Shown here in pieces: positions 37,872-47,997 of a DNA stretch of 64,000 bases. Numbering within the stretch: position 1 is the first letter of the stretch; each line of letters opens with the position of its first letter. The translations under genes and the position numbers were made by a program. Origin of the DNA: VYFG01 sp965203365. GTDB taxonomy: Bacteria > Pseudomonadota > Gammaproteobacteria > Arenicellales > Poriferihabitantaceae. Where the stretch lies: positions 620,001-684,000 of the forward strand of contig OZ241878.1 of assembly GCA_965203365.1 (NCBI GenBank). Reading direction: 5' to 3'. The notes under the pieces were generated by a model, which was not told the origin of the DNA, searched no databases, and saw only the letters and a program-made list of their open reading frames with translations.

Positions 37872-38456
37872 ATGGAAACTGATCAAAATGATGCTGCTCT
37901 CGTGGAGCGGGTTCAAACAGGTGACAAGCAGGCATTCAATCTACTGGTGGCGCGGTACCAATACAGGATCCAGAATTTAGTTGCCCGATTGATCAGCAAT
38001 CCGATAGAACAAGAAGATGTCGCCCAGGAAGCGTTCCTCAAAGCCTACCGGGCTCTGGGCAGTTTTCGGGGTGACAGTGCCTTTTACACCTGGCTTCATC
38101 GGATTGCCATCAATACGGCCAAAAATCACTTGGCCAGTCTTTCACGAAGACCGCCCAGTCAGGATGTGGCCTTGGATGAACCGTCTGAAGCCTCTGGCTT
38201 GGCGGCAATGAACGGTTTGGTGGAGTTGAACTCGCCGGAAGCTAGTTATCAGAATGATCAACTGGTGACGATCATCAAACAGACCATCGCGAATCTGCCT
38301 CAAGAGCTCAGACAAGCGATCATGCTGCGTGAATTCGATGGGCTGAGTTATGAAGATATCGCCGAAGCCATGGAGTGTCCGGTCGGTACCGTTCGTTCGC
38401 GAATTTTTCGGGCAAGGGACGCGATTGAGCAAGCCATGGGAGTCACCTTGAAATGA
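37872..38456 (+). CDS. rpoE: RNA polymerase sigma-E factor
   Basis: ECF sigma factor for envelope stress, 194 residues. Region 2 has QEDVAQEAFLKAYRAL and WLHRIAINTAKNHL; region 4 has LPQELRQAIMLREFDGLSYEDIAEAM and PVGTVRSRIFRARDAI. Followed by the anti-sigma genes rseA and rseB. Confidence 0.96.
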   Translation: METDQNDAALVERVQTGDKQAFNLLVARYQYRIQNLVARLISNPIEQEDVAQEAFLKAYRALGSFRGDSAFYTWLHRIAINTAKNHLASLSRRPPSQDVALDEPSEASGLAAMNGLVELNSPEASYQNDQLVTIIKQTIANLPQELRQAIMLREFDGLSYEDIAEAMECPVGTVRSRIFRARDAIEQAMGVTLK

Positions 38457-38582
38457 TCGTGGGACGGGGGGCATCGGCCAGGAGGCTCCGACCAGGATGG
38501 ATCTTTTGCATTTCGGTGAACTTATCCGCATATTAACTGACCAATTCAGATAACCGCCGACTGATGTAGACTGGTTGAGCCA

Positions 38583-39179
38583 ATGAAAGAGATCATATCC
38601 GACATTATTGATCAAAACCTGAACCCGGAAATGGTGCCCGAAGCACTCGAACGCATCGCGGCCGATGCTGATGGGTGTCGCGTGTGGCGCAATTATCATT
38701 TGATTGGAGCGGTTATTCGCGGGGAGGTGAGAGGTCAGGGCACCTGCTTGATGGACCGAGTACGGGTCCAATTGGAGCAGGAACCCGTGGTGCCGGGTGC
38801 CCGTGTTCTGCACAACCCGCTGCGCCCAACACAGCAAGGCATTGTGCCACCAGCACGGTCAGGGGGGCGGTTTCGTCAAGCGGATGCTCTGAAAGCGGCT
38901 GGACTGTTTTCCTTGGCGGCTTCCTTGGCATTGGTTTCGGTGATCACCCTGGTACCCCAGAACCAAGACTCGAGCCCGACTGCGTTAGCGTCCCGGTCCA
39001 TTGGCCAGGAATCTGGATCCTCCGTGATCGAGACTTCCACGATGACCGCAACGGGGGCGTGGTCTCAAGCTGAATTCGGTCAGATGTTAGCCGGACATGG
39101 TGAATTTACCGGAGCGGCCGCACTCAATGGGCTGCTGGCATACGCCAAGTTTGTCAGTAACGAGCCATTGGGAGAGTAA
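38583..39179 (+). CDS. rseA: Sigma-E anti-sigma factor RseA
   Basis: 198 residues: an N-terminal cytoplasmic sigma-binding domain (about 1-60, with RIAADADGCRVWRNYHLIGAV), one membrane helix at about 102-124 (AAGLFSLAASLALVSVITLV) and a periplasmic tail. It holds RpoE inactive until cleaved by regulated proteolysis; degS and rseP are not in the window. Confidence 0.88.
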   Translation: MKEIISDIIDQNLNPEMVPEALERIAADADGCRVWRNYHLIGAVIRGEVRGQGTCLMDRVRVQLEQEPVVPGARVLHNPLRPTQQGIVPPARSGGRFRQADALKAAGLFSLAASLALVSVITLVPQNQDSSPTALASRSIGQESGSSVIETSTMTATGAWSQAEFGQMLAGHGEFTGAAALNGLLAYAKFVSNEPLGE

Positions 39180-39229
39180 TTCATTCCCTGTCGACTTTCT
39201 TCGTGTATTCTGGCCAGCCCCGAAGTGTC

Positions 39230-40198
39230 ATGCTGAGGATGATCAGTCCGCTCGCCTTGGCGGTGGTGATGCTCATCGGGTTGCGTTCTGCTGAAGCCTC
39301 GGAGGCGGAGGCTTGGTTGATGCGGATCAATGAAGCGGCTGCCACCCACAGTTTTGTGGGAAATTTCGTCTACCTGCACGACCACCGGATTGAGGCAATG
39401 CAGGTGATCAGGCGTATCCAGAATGGCATGATGCAAGAAAGGCTCTATGCCCTCAATGGGGAGGCCAGAGAAGTGGTTCGCGATGCCGACCGGGTCTGGT
39501 GCTTTATCCCGGACATGAAAGTGGGTCTGCAAGATTATCGCCAAATACTCGAAGGCGGATTTCCCCAGATTCTGCCGGGCGATCTTGAATCACTGGGCAG
39601 AAACTATCAGTTTGCCATGGGCGTCAAAGCGCGGATCGCCAAGCGGACGGTACAACAGGTCAAGATCATGCCGACGGACCGCTATCGGTATGGGTATCAT
39701 CTTTGGGCTGACCATGAAACAGGGTTGGTGCTTCGGTCGGACCTGATTGATGATAATGAACAGATCGTCGAGCGCACCATGTTTGTGGATATCCAGATCG
39801 ATCCAGAGATTCCGGACGAGGCACTCCAACCCACCACTAACCTGGATGGTCTCAAATGGTTCGGTATGGGCATGCCCAAGGTCAATGCTTCCATCCAGAC
39901 CAGTGCCTGGCAGGTCGACTCACTGCCTGCTGGATATTGGCTCAGCAATCATATTCGACGTATGAACCCGATGAGCATGGAAGAAGAAGAGCACATGGTA
40001 TTGACTGATGGGCTGTCTTCGGTTTCGGTGTTTGTCAAGAAACCGTTGATGGGACAACCGGTCATGGCAGGTCCTTCCAGGATGGGGGCCGTGCATGCCT
40101 ATCGAGTGGTGATGGCAGATCATTGGGTCACCGTGATGGGCGAAGTCCCCCCGGCCACTGTCGAGCACCTGGCTCAATCGATTCGCTATCGTCCCTGA
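39230..40198 (+). CDS. rseB: Sigma-E regulatory protein RseB (MucB)
   Basis: Periplasmic protein that binds RseA and senses mislocalized lipoproteins or LPS. About 322 residues: signal peptide (ISPLALAVVMLIGLRSAEA) then a MucB/RseB N-terminal LolA-like domain (FVGNFVYLHDHRIEAMQVI) and a C-terminal domain. Starts at 39203, 39230 or 39239 are all in frame. rseC and mucD do not follow; the next gene is ppx/gppA. Confidence 0.9.
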   Translation: MLRMISPLALAVVMLIGLRSAEASEAEAWLMRINEAAATHSFVGNFVYLHDHRIEAMQVIRRIQNGMMQERLYALNGEAREVVRDADRVWCFIPDMKVGLQDYRQILEGGFPQILPGDLESLGRNYQFAMGVKARIAKRTVQQVKIMPTDRYRYGYHLWADHETGLVLRSDLIDDNEQIVERTMFVDIQIDPEIPDEALQPTTNLDGLKWFGMGMPKVNASIQTSAWQVDSLPAGYWLSNHIRRMNPMSMEEEEHMVLTDGLSSVSVFVKKPLMGQPVMAGPSRMGAVHAYRVVMADHWVTVMGEVPPATVEHLAQSIRYRP

Positions 40199-40287
40199 CT
40201 TCCGCCTTCTTTTCGGCCGGTACGATGTCACCTCGGTTGGTCAGCGGGTGTTATCCACTCCGGGACTGACTTCCATCCTGACGACGA

Positions 40288-41796
40288 ATGACTCCGCCTG
40301 AACCGTCTACTGGGCAGATCCTGGCGGCCCTGGATCTGGGTTCCAACAGCTTCCACATGATCATCGCACAGCAGGATGTGGAAGGCGGGTTGATCATCAT
40401 GGATCAGATGAAGGAGATGGTTCGACTCAATGCGGGTCTGGACGAATCCGGCAACCTGTCCGAGGAGTCCCAACTCAAGGCGATGGATTGTCTGCAAAGA
40501 TTCAGTCAGCGTTTGCGGAACATCCCGCCCAATCGGGTGCGGGCGGTGGGTACGAATACGTTTCGAGTCGCTCACAATTCAGTCGAATTTATCAGCCAGG
40601 CGGAGAAGGTGCTTGGTCACCACATCTCCATCATATCCGGCCATGAAGAGGCGCGCCTGATCTATCTCGGTGCCGCTTTCGGTTTGGAGGTTCGAGGCCG
40701 AGCGCGACTGGTCATTGATATCGGGGGTGGTAGTACCGAACTGATCATCGGCCGGGGTTATGATGCTGAGTTGATGGATTCTCTGTACATGGGGTGTGTC
40801 AGCATGTCACGAAGATTCTTCCCGGATGGAAACATCACCGCAGATCGTCTGGAACAGGCACGGGCCACCGCCGATCAAGAGTTGGCGCCAATCGTCAAAC
40901 GGTATCTGGCGGCTGGATGGGAAGAGGTGGTCGGGACTTCTGGGAGTATCCGGGCGGTGGATGGCCTGTCCCGCTCATTGGGTATTCCACATGACTGGGT
41001 CAGCCGGGAGAGTTTCGAGTGTATTGACGAATGGATTTTGAAGCGTGGACATATCGACCGTTTGGATCTGCTCACAGAGCAACGACGTCCCGTCTTCGTC
41101 GGGGGATATGCCATCATCTCGTCAATTTTCAGTGCCCTTGGACTGCATCGACTCGAGTCTACCGGCGGTGCCTTGCGAGAAGGGGTCTTGTATGACCTCA
41201 ATGGACGCCTCAGGGATCGGGACTCTCGTGACCAGGGAGTCAAGGCGATGGTTGCACGCTTCAATCTCGATCTGGATCAGGCACGACGGGTTCAGAATAC
41301 CTGTCTGAACTTGTTGAGCCACGTGGAAAAATCGTGGAATCTGGAGGAAATCATCTGGCATAAAATGCTGGTCTGGGCCTGTCAGTTACACGAAATCGGT
41401 ACCATTATCGCATTCAGTCAAAATCATAAGCATGGTGGATATATTATTGAAAATACCGATATTGATGGCTTTTCAAGGCAACAACAGCGGATCCTTTCGC
41501 TTTTGGTCCGCAGCCATCGTCAGAAATTTCCGCTGGCTTTGTTCAACGCAATTCCCGAGGCCCTGCGTGATCAGGCCATCCATGCTGCCATTTTGTTGCG
41601 TTTGGCAATGGCTTTCAATCGAGGCAGGACGGAAGCACCCAAGCCCCATTCCATCCTCAACGTTTCTGATCGGAAACTCACCCTGGAACTGGATAAGCAC
41701 TGGTGCGATCAGCACCCACTAACGATGATGGATCTGAAGACGGAAGCGAATTTCCTTCATCAGGTCGGTTTTTGCCTGGACATCCGGCAGCGTTGA
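40288..41796 (+). CDS. ppx: Exopolyphosphatase / pppGpp phosphohydrolase (Ppx/GppA family)
   Basis: 502 residues with actin-like ATPase motifs: AALDLGSNSFHMIIA, AVGTNTFRVA, SGHEEARLIYLGA and VIDIGGGSTELIIG, plus a C-terminal HD-like helical domain (CQLHEIGTIIAFSQNHKHGGYII). Hydrolyses polyphosphate or pppGpp; which of the two cannot be decided from sequence. Convergent with the next gene, 16 nt apart. Confidence 0.9.
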   Translation: MTPPEPSTGQILAALDLGSNSFHMIIAQQDVEGGLIIMDQMKEMVRLNAGLDESGNLSEESQLKAMDCLQRFSQRLRNIPPNRVRAVGTNTFRVAHNSVEFISQAEKVLGHHISIISGHEEARLIYLGAAFGLEVRGRARLVIDIGGGSTELIIGRGYDAELMDSLYMGCVSMSRRFFPDGNITADRLEQARATADQELAPIVKRYLAAGWEEVVGTSGSIRAVDGLSRSLGIPHDWVSRESFECIDEWILKRGHIDRLDLLTEQRRPVFVGGYAIISSIFSALGLHRLESTGGALREGVLYDLNGRLRDRDSRDQGVKAMVARFNLDLDQARRVQNTCLNLLSHVEKSWNLEEIIWHKMLVWACQLHEIGTIIAFSQNHKHGGYIIENTDIDGFSRQQQRILSLLVRSHRQKFPLALFNAIPEALRDQAIHAAILLRLAMAFNRGRTEAPKPHSILNVSDRKLTLELDKHWCDQHPLTMMDLKTEANFLHQVGFCLDIRQR

Positions 41797-41812
41797 TATT
41801 CTGCCCGGTCGA

Positions 41813-43003
41813 TCAGATGTCGTATTGCCGCGCCAGCGTTCTGATCCGACTCTTATAGCGCACGGCCAAGGTGTCCGTCACCATCTTGCAAATTTCCGTG
41901 GCGGTCTCATCAATGTCCATACTGTCCACGATCTCGATGTCGGCAGCATCCGCATCCGACAAAATGGCCGTCTGGAGTTGCCAGATCTCGTCAAAATGAT
42001 TCAAATATCGCTTGGCTGCCCGTTTTTCGCCCGCCCGTTCGCGAATATTTTGTCGTAGACGTTTTTGCTGGAGAACGGCCAGAATCACCGGTACCACCAC
42101 GGCATCCGTGACTTTGTCGAGGCGTCGGAACAGGTCGGGACGCATGTGGACGCCCTCCAGGATCAATGAGACCCGCTCATTCACGGCGCGGTTCAGCACA
42201 GCCTCACAGGCGACGGCGACCATGTCGCTTTGCATCTGATATCCACTGAGAAGAGTGTCGAGGTTCTTGGTCTTTCGTATCGAAGACCGGAACTGTGCCT
42301 TGCCGGCATTGAAGGAAGATTCATGCAGGGAGGGAGAAACCCGTTTGGGAATCAGGGCTCTCATGACCTCACGGAGCATGTCGGTCGACTGGGTTCGGAC
42401 AATGGAAAGACGGCTGGCCAGTTCGGTGGCAATGGTGCTTTTGCCACTGCCAGGGACTCCGCCAATGAGGATGATGAGGGGAATTTCGTTGCGAATGACA
42501 TCACACCAGACCAGATATTCATCCGCGACCTTTTGGTTCCCATTGGTTCTCAGCGATTGGTAGGTCAGGGCAATGAGTTCACGGGTGGTGATCTGATGTG
42601 TCGGGTGGTTGATCAGATGATCGTGAATTTCCCGCGTGACGGTGCCATATAGGTCCGGTGACATGCCACAGCCCAGCAGTCTTCGGGAGAAGGTTCCCCG
42701 GGAAAAGGGCTTCACATGACCACTTTCATCGATCACCTCGATAGGCTCGATATAAGGGGTCTGCCGTTGATACCGGCGCAGCACGACATCCGGATAGTCC
42801 TCCTCCAGTGCCTCGGCGATCCGTTGGCGAAGGTCGTCCGTCGTCACTGTTCCCAGTTCTTCAAGGTCCTCTCGAATTTCGGTGGCCAGTCGATAGGCGT
42901 CGACGAACTCCAATCCAGACCGCTGCAGTGATTTGATCAACATGCCGCGCAGAAAAGGGATCCGCGTATCGGCCGTTTCGTCGACGACTATCAGCTTGGA
43001 CAT
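41813..43003 (-). CDS. ATP-cone / 2-phosphoglycerate-kinase-like P-loop protein
   Basis: 396 residues. The N-terminal third resembles an ATP-cone nucleotide-sensing domain (KPFSRGTFSRRLLGCGMSP lies at its end); the C-terminal half is a P-loop kinase with Walker A LIGGVPGSGKST (residues 179-190), STDMLREVMRALIP and SLILEGVHMRPDLF. Archaeal homologs phosphorylate 2-phosphoglycerate for cyclic 2,3-diphosphoglycerate synthesis. That product is not expected in a gammaproteobacterium, so the substrate here is uncertain. Its start overlaps the end of avtA by 13 nt, implying translational coupling. Confidence 0.78.
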   Translation of the reverse strand: MSKLIVVDETADTRIPFLRGMLIKSLQRSGLEFVDAYRLATEIREDLEELGTVTTDDLRQRIAEALEEDYPDVVLRRYQRQTPYIEPIEVIDESGHVKPFSRGTFSRRLLGCGMSPDLYGTVTREIHDHLINHPTHQITTRELIALTYQSLRTNGNQKVADEYLVWCDVIRNEIPLIILIGGVPGSGKSTIATELASRLSIVRTQSTDMLREVMRALIPKRVSPSLHESSFNAGKAQFRSSIRKTKNLDTLLSGYQMQSDMVAVACEAVLNRAVNERVSLILEGVHMRPDLFRRLDKVTDAVVVPVILAVLQQKRLRQNIRERAGEKRAAKRYLNHFDEIWQLQTAILSDADAADIEIVDSMDIDETATEICKMVTDTLAVRYKSRIRTLARQYDI

Positions 43004-44334
43004 GTGCGCTTCGGGGTTGGCGGTAGGGCGAAGTGGTGAGCTTTCCCTTCGTATGCCATCCGGACCTCTTCCGCAATCACTGAAAGACCATGCATGAGGC
43101 GGTCCTTCGGGGCGGCATAGCTCACCCGAATGCATTCATGCTTGTGATGCCATTTTCCGACCAGGCCCGGGAAGAAATGATGACCGGAAAGGATATAGAC
43201 ACCACGGGATTTCAACCGTTGATAGAGTGTTTCACTGTCGATGGGCATCCCATCGAACCAGAGCCAGAGAAAGATGGATCCCTCCGAGATATGTATCCTG
43301 CAAGGTAAGCCCTCCATCAGTTGGGAAGCGATTTCGATGGCCAGATGAGATCGTTTTCGGTACCAGGGTCGAATCACATTCCGGGACAAGTCGAGTATTT
43401 TTCCCGACCGGACCAGATGAGTGGCCAGTGTGGGACCGAATCGTCCCGGAGCCAGATTGAATATGGCGTTGGCGCCGGTGACCAGCTTAATGACGGGCTC
43501 ATCTGCGATGATGATGCCGGTTCTGACACCGGGCAGGCCCAGCTTGGACAGGCTCATGCATAAAATGATGTCGCGATTCCAGAGGGGTTGGGTGTCGGTG
43601 AAGATGATATCCGGGAAGGGTTGTCCGTAGGCACAATCCAGAATCAGCGGAATGTCTTTGGCGGAGGCGAGCTGGATCAGTTGATTGAGTTCCTCGTCGG
43701 TGACCACATTCCCGGTTGGGTTCGTCGGACGAGAAAGACATAGCGCACCGATGTCGTCTCCGAGCACCAGTTGGTCAAAATCGATTCGATATTTGAAAAA
43801 CCGCTCACCCTGTAATTCGATCTGGGGCTGAATGGCAGTGAAAATGGACTGTTCTGCCCAACCGATGTCCCCGTATCCAATATATTCCGGTGTCACAGGA
43901 AAGAGGACCCGATGAAACTGTCCATCGTCGGATGGACCACCAAACAGGTTAAACAGCACGGCGAAGCTGGATTGGCTGCCATTGGTAATGCCAATGTTCC
44001 GGGCCGTGAGGGGCCAGCCATACTGCTCGGCGAGTAGTTCGGCGAGCGCTTCGATGAACGCTTGATTGCCCTTGGGTGCATCATAGGCACCCAACATGGT
44101 TTCGAATTCGCGCCCGCTGGCCATGATACGATTCATTTCTACGCGAAATGCCGTTTCAATTTCTGGGATCATGGCAGGATTTCCCCCTCCCAGCATGCAG
44201 GTCGGAGCGTCTTGCGAGGTGACACTGCCCAGATCACGCATCAACTGCAGGATGCCACTGTCAGAATCGAACTGTCTTGCAAATCGGGTGAGTTTCAATG
44301 GGAATTGGCGAATCTGGATCTGGTGTTGCCGCAC
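42991..44334 (-). CDS. avtA: Valine-pyruvate aminotransferase
   Basis: PLP fold-type I transaminase, 447 residues. AvtA features: CMLGGGNPAMIPE, TNGSQSSFAVLFNLFGG, LSRPTNPTGNV, LDCAYGQPFPDI and the Schiff-base lysine in MSLSKLGLPGVRTG. Start is GTG 44334, with AGGGAGG about 12 nt upstream. Transfers an amino group between valine and pyruvate, or related alanine/2-oxoacid pairs. Confidence 0.92.
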   Translation of the reverse strand: MRQHQIQIRQFPLKLTRFARQFDSDSGILQLMRDLGSVTSQDAPTCMLGGGNPAMIPEIETAFRVEMNRIMASGREFETMLGAYDAPKGNQAFIEALAELLAEQYGWPLTARNIGITNGSQSSFAVLFNLFGGPSDDGQFHRVLFPVTPEYIGYGDIGWAEQSIFTAIQPQIELQGERFFKYRIDFDQLVLGDDIGALCLSRPTNPTGNVVTDEELNQLIQLASAKDIPLILDCAYGQPFPDIIFTDTQPLWNRDIILCMSLSKLGLPGVRTGIIIADEPVIKLVTGANAIFNLAPGRFGPTLATHLVRSGKILDLSRNVIRPWYRKRSHLAIEIASQLMEGLPCRIHISEGSIFLWLWFDGMPIDSETLYQRLKSRGVYILSGHHFFPGLVGKWHHKHECIRVSYAAPKDRLMHGLSVIAEEVRMAYEGKAHHFALPPTPKRTCPS

Positions 44335-44664
44335 ATGATGGAATCGCCTCCCTGTGCGGTATGCAACTAAAGAGTAGCATCCGGGTTACATTCGGAAGGT
44401 GTTTTCGACTCTGGTTCGCGTAGGACAGCGGCGGGTCGACACGGCCTTAAGCACCGTTTTCAGCTGTCTCAAATGGCGATATTCCATTCGGCGGGTGACG
44501 AAAAATTGATTTCCTGCGATTTCGGGTACCATCCGTCTCCGGTGCAGACTCGCATTCGTGATGAGAGATCGCCTGTTGGCCATGGCATTGACAACACGAA
44601 TGAAATGACAAATTGAGGGAATCGGTTAACTGTGAACGTGAGCCAACGAGAGCTTGGAGGCGGA
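44335..44664. other. Intergenic region, no supported gene
   Basis: About 330 nt between the end of prc and the start of avtA on the minus strand. A 65-codon minus-strand frame (44386-44583) rich in Arg has no recognisable domain and is not called. The region should contain the avtA promoter, but no clear boxes were found. Confidence 0.45.
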
Positions 44665-46851
44665 TTAGTGAGTGGTGGAGTGTTTGGCCACAATACTGCC
44701 TTGTCCTGACGGGTGTATCCGGGAAAAATACACATAGTCACTGAGTATCCGAGCCGATTCCTTCGCGAAGAAGTCTGCGCGTCGTTCGGTCCCCGCCTGT
44801 TCTTCGTACTCTGTATCCAGTTCCCCCAATGCGTCAATGCTCAAGATAGGGCGTTCCCCCAAGGCCCGGCGCTTCCGGTTTTCCAGCTGGATTCGTTGAT
44901 TGTTTAGTGCCGTACGCTCCTGGCTGCGGGTGGCTTCGTGCAAGGAGACGGTTTTTAGTTGACGTTGCTGCTGGTTTATCCGGGAAGTTTCGTTGTAGTA
45001 ACGAAACTCAGGATCCTCTGCGATTCGTTGTTGATGGACCTGCCTTGTCATTTCCAGCACCCTTTTCCTGGAGTCATCGGTCACCCCAAACGGCGTGTAA
45101 GTGGTCTTGCGGATTTGCTGCCATGGAATCGCATGGTCAAAGGAGCGCTCACCAAAATCTTCGTCCGTGGTCATTAAAATGAAGTCAGGAGTCACGCCAC
45201 GGAACTGGGTGCTGTCACCATTCACACGGAAAAACTGGGCAATGGTCAGCTTGAGTTGCCCCAAATCCCCCTCGCTTTTGACAAACCGCTCCAGATCAAA
45301 CAGGTTTTGCACCGTGCCTTTGCCAAAGGTTGGTTCACCGATGATGAGGCCGCGATGGTAGTCTTGGATGGCCCCGGCAAAGATCTCGGATGCGGAAGCA
45401 CTGTAACCGTCCACCAGCACCGCCAGGGGACCGTCATAGACAATTTCCGGATCCGGGTCCTGATCGACCTTGATTTTTCCATTGGAACTTTTCACCTGGA
45501 CCACGGGGCCCTGATGAATGAACAGGCCGGTCAGTTCGATCGCTTCTCTCAGAGAGCCCCCCCCATTGCCACGCAGGTCAATAACTAGACCACTGATATC
45601 TTCCGTTTGGAATTCCTTCAACAGTCGGCGGACATCACGGGTCGTACTTCGGTATTCCGGATCCCCGTTGTACATGCCCTCAAAATCAATGTAAAAAGAG
45701 GGAAGCTGGATCAGTCCGATCTGGGCGGTATGGTGGTGGGTCTCCACGGTCAGCACTTCTTTTCGGGCGGCTTGTTCCTCTAACCGGATCTCATCCCGGA
45801 CCAGGGAGATGATTCGTGTTTTGCCATTCAGGCCGGATTCTCCGGGTAGGATCTGAAGCCGCACGATGGAATTTTTTGGACCCCGGATGAGGCCGACGAC
45901 ATCATCCAGCCTCCAGCCGATCACATCCACAATGTCTTCATCTCCTTGGCCGACACCAAGGATCCGATCTTTCGACTGCAGCTCGCCACTCAGATCGGCA
46001 GGACCGCCCGGAACGACACGTCGGATTTGCGTATATTCATTGTCGTTCTGCAGCACTGCCCCAATACCTTCCAGGGACAATCGCATGTTGATCTTGAAGT
46101 TCTCGGTCGCTCTTGGGGAGTAGTAGCTGGTATGGGGCTCAATGGAATTGACATAAGCGTTGGTGAAGATCTGGAAGATGTCTTCAGACTCAAGCTGGTT
46201 TGTTCGTCGGGAGATATGAAAGTATCGACTTTCCAGCGTTTCCAGAATCTCGTCGTGATCTTTTCCAGTCAGACGCAGATTGAGCATGTCGTTTTTGATT
46301 CGCTTGCGCCAGATATCCTGCAACTCTTCCTTGGCCTCGGGCCAGTCGGCCTGTTGACGATCCAGAGCAAATTCCTCGTGCCTGCTGAAATCAAACGGTT
46401 GCTTTAGCCGCTTCGTCGCATAATCCACAATCTGATCGACTCGGTTACGATAAATTTTGTAGATGAGGAACGCTGGCTGCAGATTGCCTTGCTGGATGAA
46501 GTCATCCATGCGATCTTCAAAACGATAGAACTGCTCGATATCTTCAGCCAGGAAAAAGCTCTTGGTGGGATCCAGTTGATCAAGATACTCGACCAGAACC
46601 CTCGCGGAAAATTCATCATCCAGGTCCACGGATCGGTAGTGTGATTTGCTGATCAGATAATTGATGACCTTCAGTGTCGTTTCCTGCTTTGTCGTACTGA
46701 CCGGATCTTCTTTCTCCGTCTGGCCGATGATTTCCGTGGCCAGTGCTATCCCGGGAGAAAGCCCCCAGGTGAAGGCCAAGATCAGGCTCACCGGATGAAT
46801 CCACTGCCGGCAGGCCGAGAAAAAAGATAAACCACTCAAAAGATTCTTCAA
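44665..46851 (-). CDS. prc: C-terminal processing (tail-specific) periplasmic protease
   Basis: S41 serine protease, about 728 residues: signal peptide ending near GLSPGIALA, an N-terminal DUF3340-like helical domain, a PDZ domain (about 225-315; LEGIGAVLQNDNEYTQI), and a protease domain with catalytic Ser in GYSASASEIFAGA and Lys in PTFGKGTVQ. Trims and degrades periplasmic proteins, including penicillin-binding proteins in relatives. The TTG at 46851 is preferred over TTG 46881 because AAAGGA lies 9 nt upstream. Confidence 0.93.
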   Translation of the reverse strand: MKNLLSGLSFFSACRQWIHPVSLILAFTWGLSPGIALATEIIGQTEKEDPVSTTKQETTLKVINYLISKSHYRSVDLDDEFSARVLVEYLDQLDPTKSFFLAEDIEQFYRFEDRMDDFIQQGNLQPAFLIYKIYRNRVDQIVDYATKRLKQPFDFSRHEEFALDRQQADWPEAKEELQDIWRKRIKNDMLNLRLTGKDHDEILETLESRYFHISRRTNQLESEDIFQIFTNAYVNSIEPHTSYYSPRATENFKINMRLSLEGIGAVLQNDNEYTQIRRVVPGGPADLSGELQSKDRILGVGQGDEDIVDVIGWRLDDVVGLIRGPKNSIVRLQILPGESGLNGKTRIISLVRDEIRLEEQAARKEVLTVETHHHTAQIGLIQLPSFYIDFEGMYNGDPEYRSTTRDVRRLLKEFQTEDISGLVIDLRGNGGGSLREAIELTGLFIHQGPVVQVKSSNGKIKVDQDPDPEIVYDGPLAVLVDGYSASASEIFAGAIQDYHRGLIIGEPTFGKGTVQNLFDLERFVKSEGDLGQLKLTIAQFFRVNGDSTQFRGVTPDFILMTTDEDFGERSFDHAIPWQQIRKTTYTPFGVTDDSRKRVLEMTRQVHQQRIAEDPEFRYYNETSRINQQQRQLKTVSLHEATRSQERTALNNQRIQLENRKRRALGERPILSIDALGELDTEYEEQAGTERRADFFAKESARILSDYVYFSRIHPSGQGSIVAKHSTTH

Positions 46852-47019
46852 TGCGATGTTTCCTTTGGGATATCCAGACAAGACAGGATTTGGTCATTCA
46901 TCATTGATCCGGTTACCGTAGAGGATGTGATCGGAATGAACGGTGACTGTTTGTCCACAGACTTCATTGGAATCATACACGAATTTCCTTGAGATAAAAC
47001 CCACTTAAGCCGGTTCAGC

Positions 47020-47997
47020 CTATTGTGAACCATTCTGTGGGCTCCGGGGGCCATTTTGTTTGACAATTTCCCACACTCCCACAGTCAATGTCGGCTGTCC
47101 ACCCGGTGCATGATGAGTCAGGGTCTCGTGACGGGAAACTGTCAGATCATGGATTTCGCACCAGTTCGAGATGGTGTCAGGTGCAAATCCCAAGCGCTGG
47201 TGTGCATGGAGTTCTCGCAGGAATTCCATGTCGTGAGGCAGGAAATCCACGATCAAGAGTTGACCGCCGGGATGGAGCAGCCGACCTGCTTCCCCGATCG
47301 CCTTGTCCGGTTGGTCGCAATAATGCAGTACTTGGTGGATCGTGATGAGGTCGGCGCAATCGTTTGGCAAGTCGATGTTGCAGATATCGCTCCGGCGAAC
47401 CGCGCAGTTGTGGATGCCGGCATTTTCAAGCTTGCTGCGGGCCACACTGAGCATGGCCCGACTGAGATCGTAGCCCACTCCCTTGCGGATTTGCGAGCTG
47501 AAGATTTCCAAAATGCGACCGGTTCCGGTGCCGAGATCCAGAAAGAGCTCAGCGGGGGGTCGTTTGGCGAATTGCAAGAGGCGATTTTCGACCGCCGTAT
47601 CAGATACGATGAGTGAGCGAATGGTATCCCATTCCTCGGCATGTTCGCTGAAGTATTGATCAGCGCGTCGGGTTTTTTCCGCCCGAATGTCGCGCAGTTT
47701 CTTCTGGTCTCTTTGGAGGGCGAGGTCGGTGAGATCAATGAGATTCACGATCCCATCCGTGATGTTTCGCATGTCGGTTCGGTCGGACACTCTATGAAAC
47801 ACCCAGGCGCCCTCCTGGTACCGTTCCAGCAGACCAGAATCACACAGCAATTTCAGATGTCGGCTCACCCTGGGTTGGCTCTGGTCCAGGATATAGGTCA
47901 GTTCACTGACCGTGAGTTCACTTTGCTTAAGCGCAGCCAGAATCCTGAGTCGGGTCGACTCACCAGCGGCGCGCAGAGCTTGGAGTAATTGATTCAA
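47020..47997 (-). CDS. ArsR-type regulator fused to a SAM methyltransferase
   Basis: 325 residues from a TTG start: a winged helix-turn-helix of the ArsR family (residues 1-90; STRLRILAALKQSELTVSEL, QPRVSRHLKLLCDSGLL) joined to a class I methyltransferase (residues 140-310; LFLDLGTGTGRILEIF, ITIHQVLHYCDQPDKAI, GGQLLIVDFLPHD). No metal-binding ELCVCDL-type motif is present. Such fusions occur near methionine-cycle genes in other bacteria, but here the neighbours are prc and guaB. Function unknown; a regulator sensing SAM is plausible. Confidence 0.85.
   Translation of the reverse strand: MNQLLQALRAAGESTRLRILAALKQSELTVSELTYILDQSQPRVSRHLKLLCDSGLLERYQEGAWVFHRVSDRTDMRNITDGIVNLIDLTDLALQRDQKKLRDIRAEKTRRADQYFSEHAEEWDTIRSLIVSDTAVENRLLQFAKRPPAELFLDLGTGTGRILEIFSSQIRKGVGYDLSRAMLSVARSKLENAGIHNCAVRRSDICNIDLPNDCADLITIHQVLHYCDQPDKAIGEAGRLLHPGGQLLIVDFLPHDMEFLRELHAHQRLGFAPDTISNWCEIHDLTVSRHETLTHHAPGGQPTLTVGVWEIVKQNGPRSPQNGSQ

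Noticed and set aside
44386..44583. 65-codon Arg-rich frame on the minus strand between avtA and prc
   Set aside because: No homology is recognised and the codon use is unlike the neighbours.
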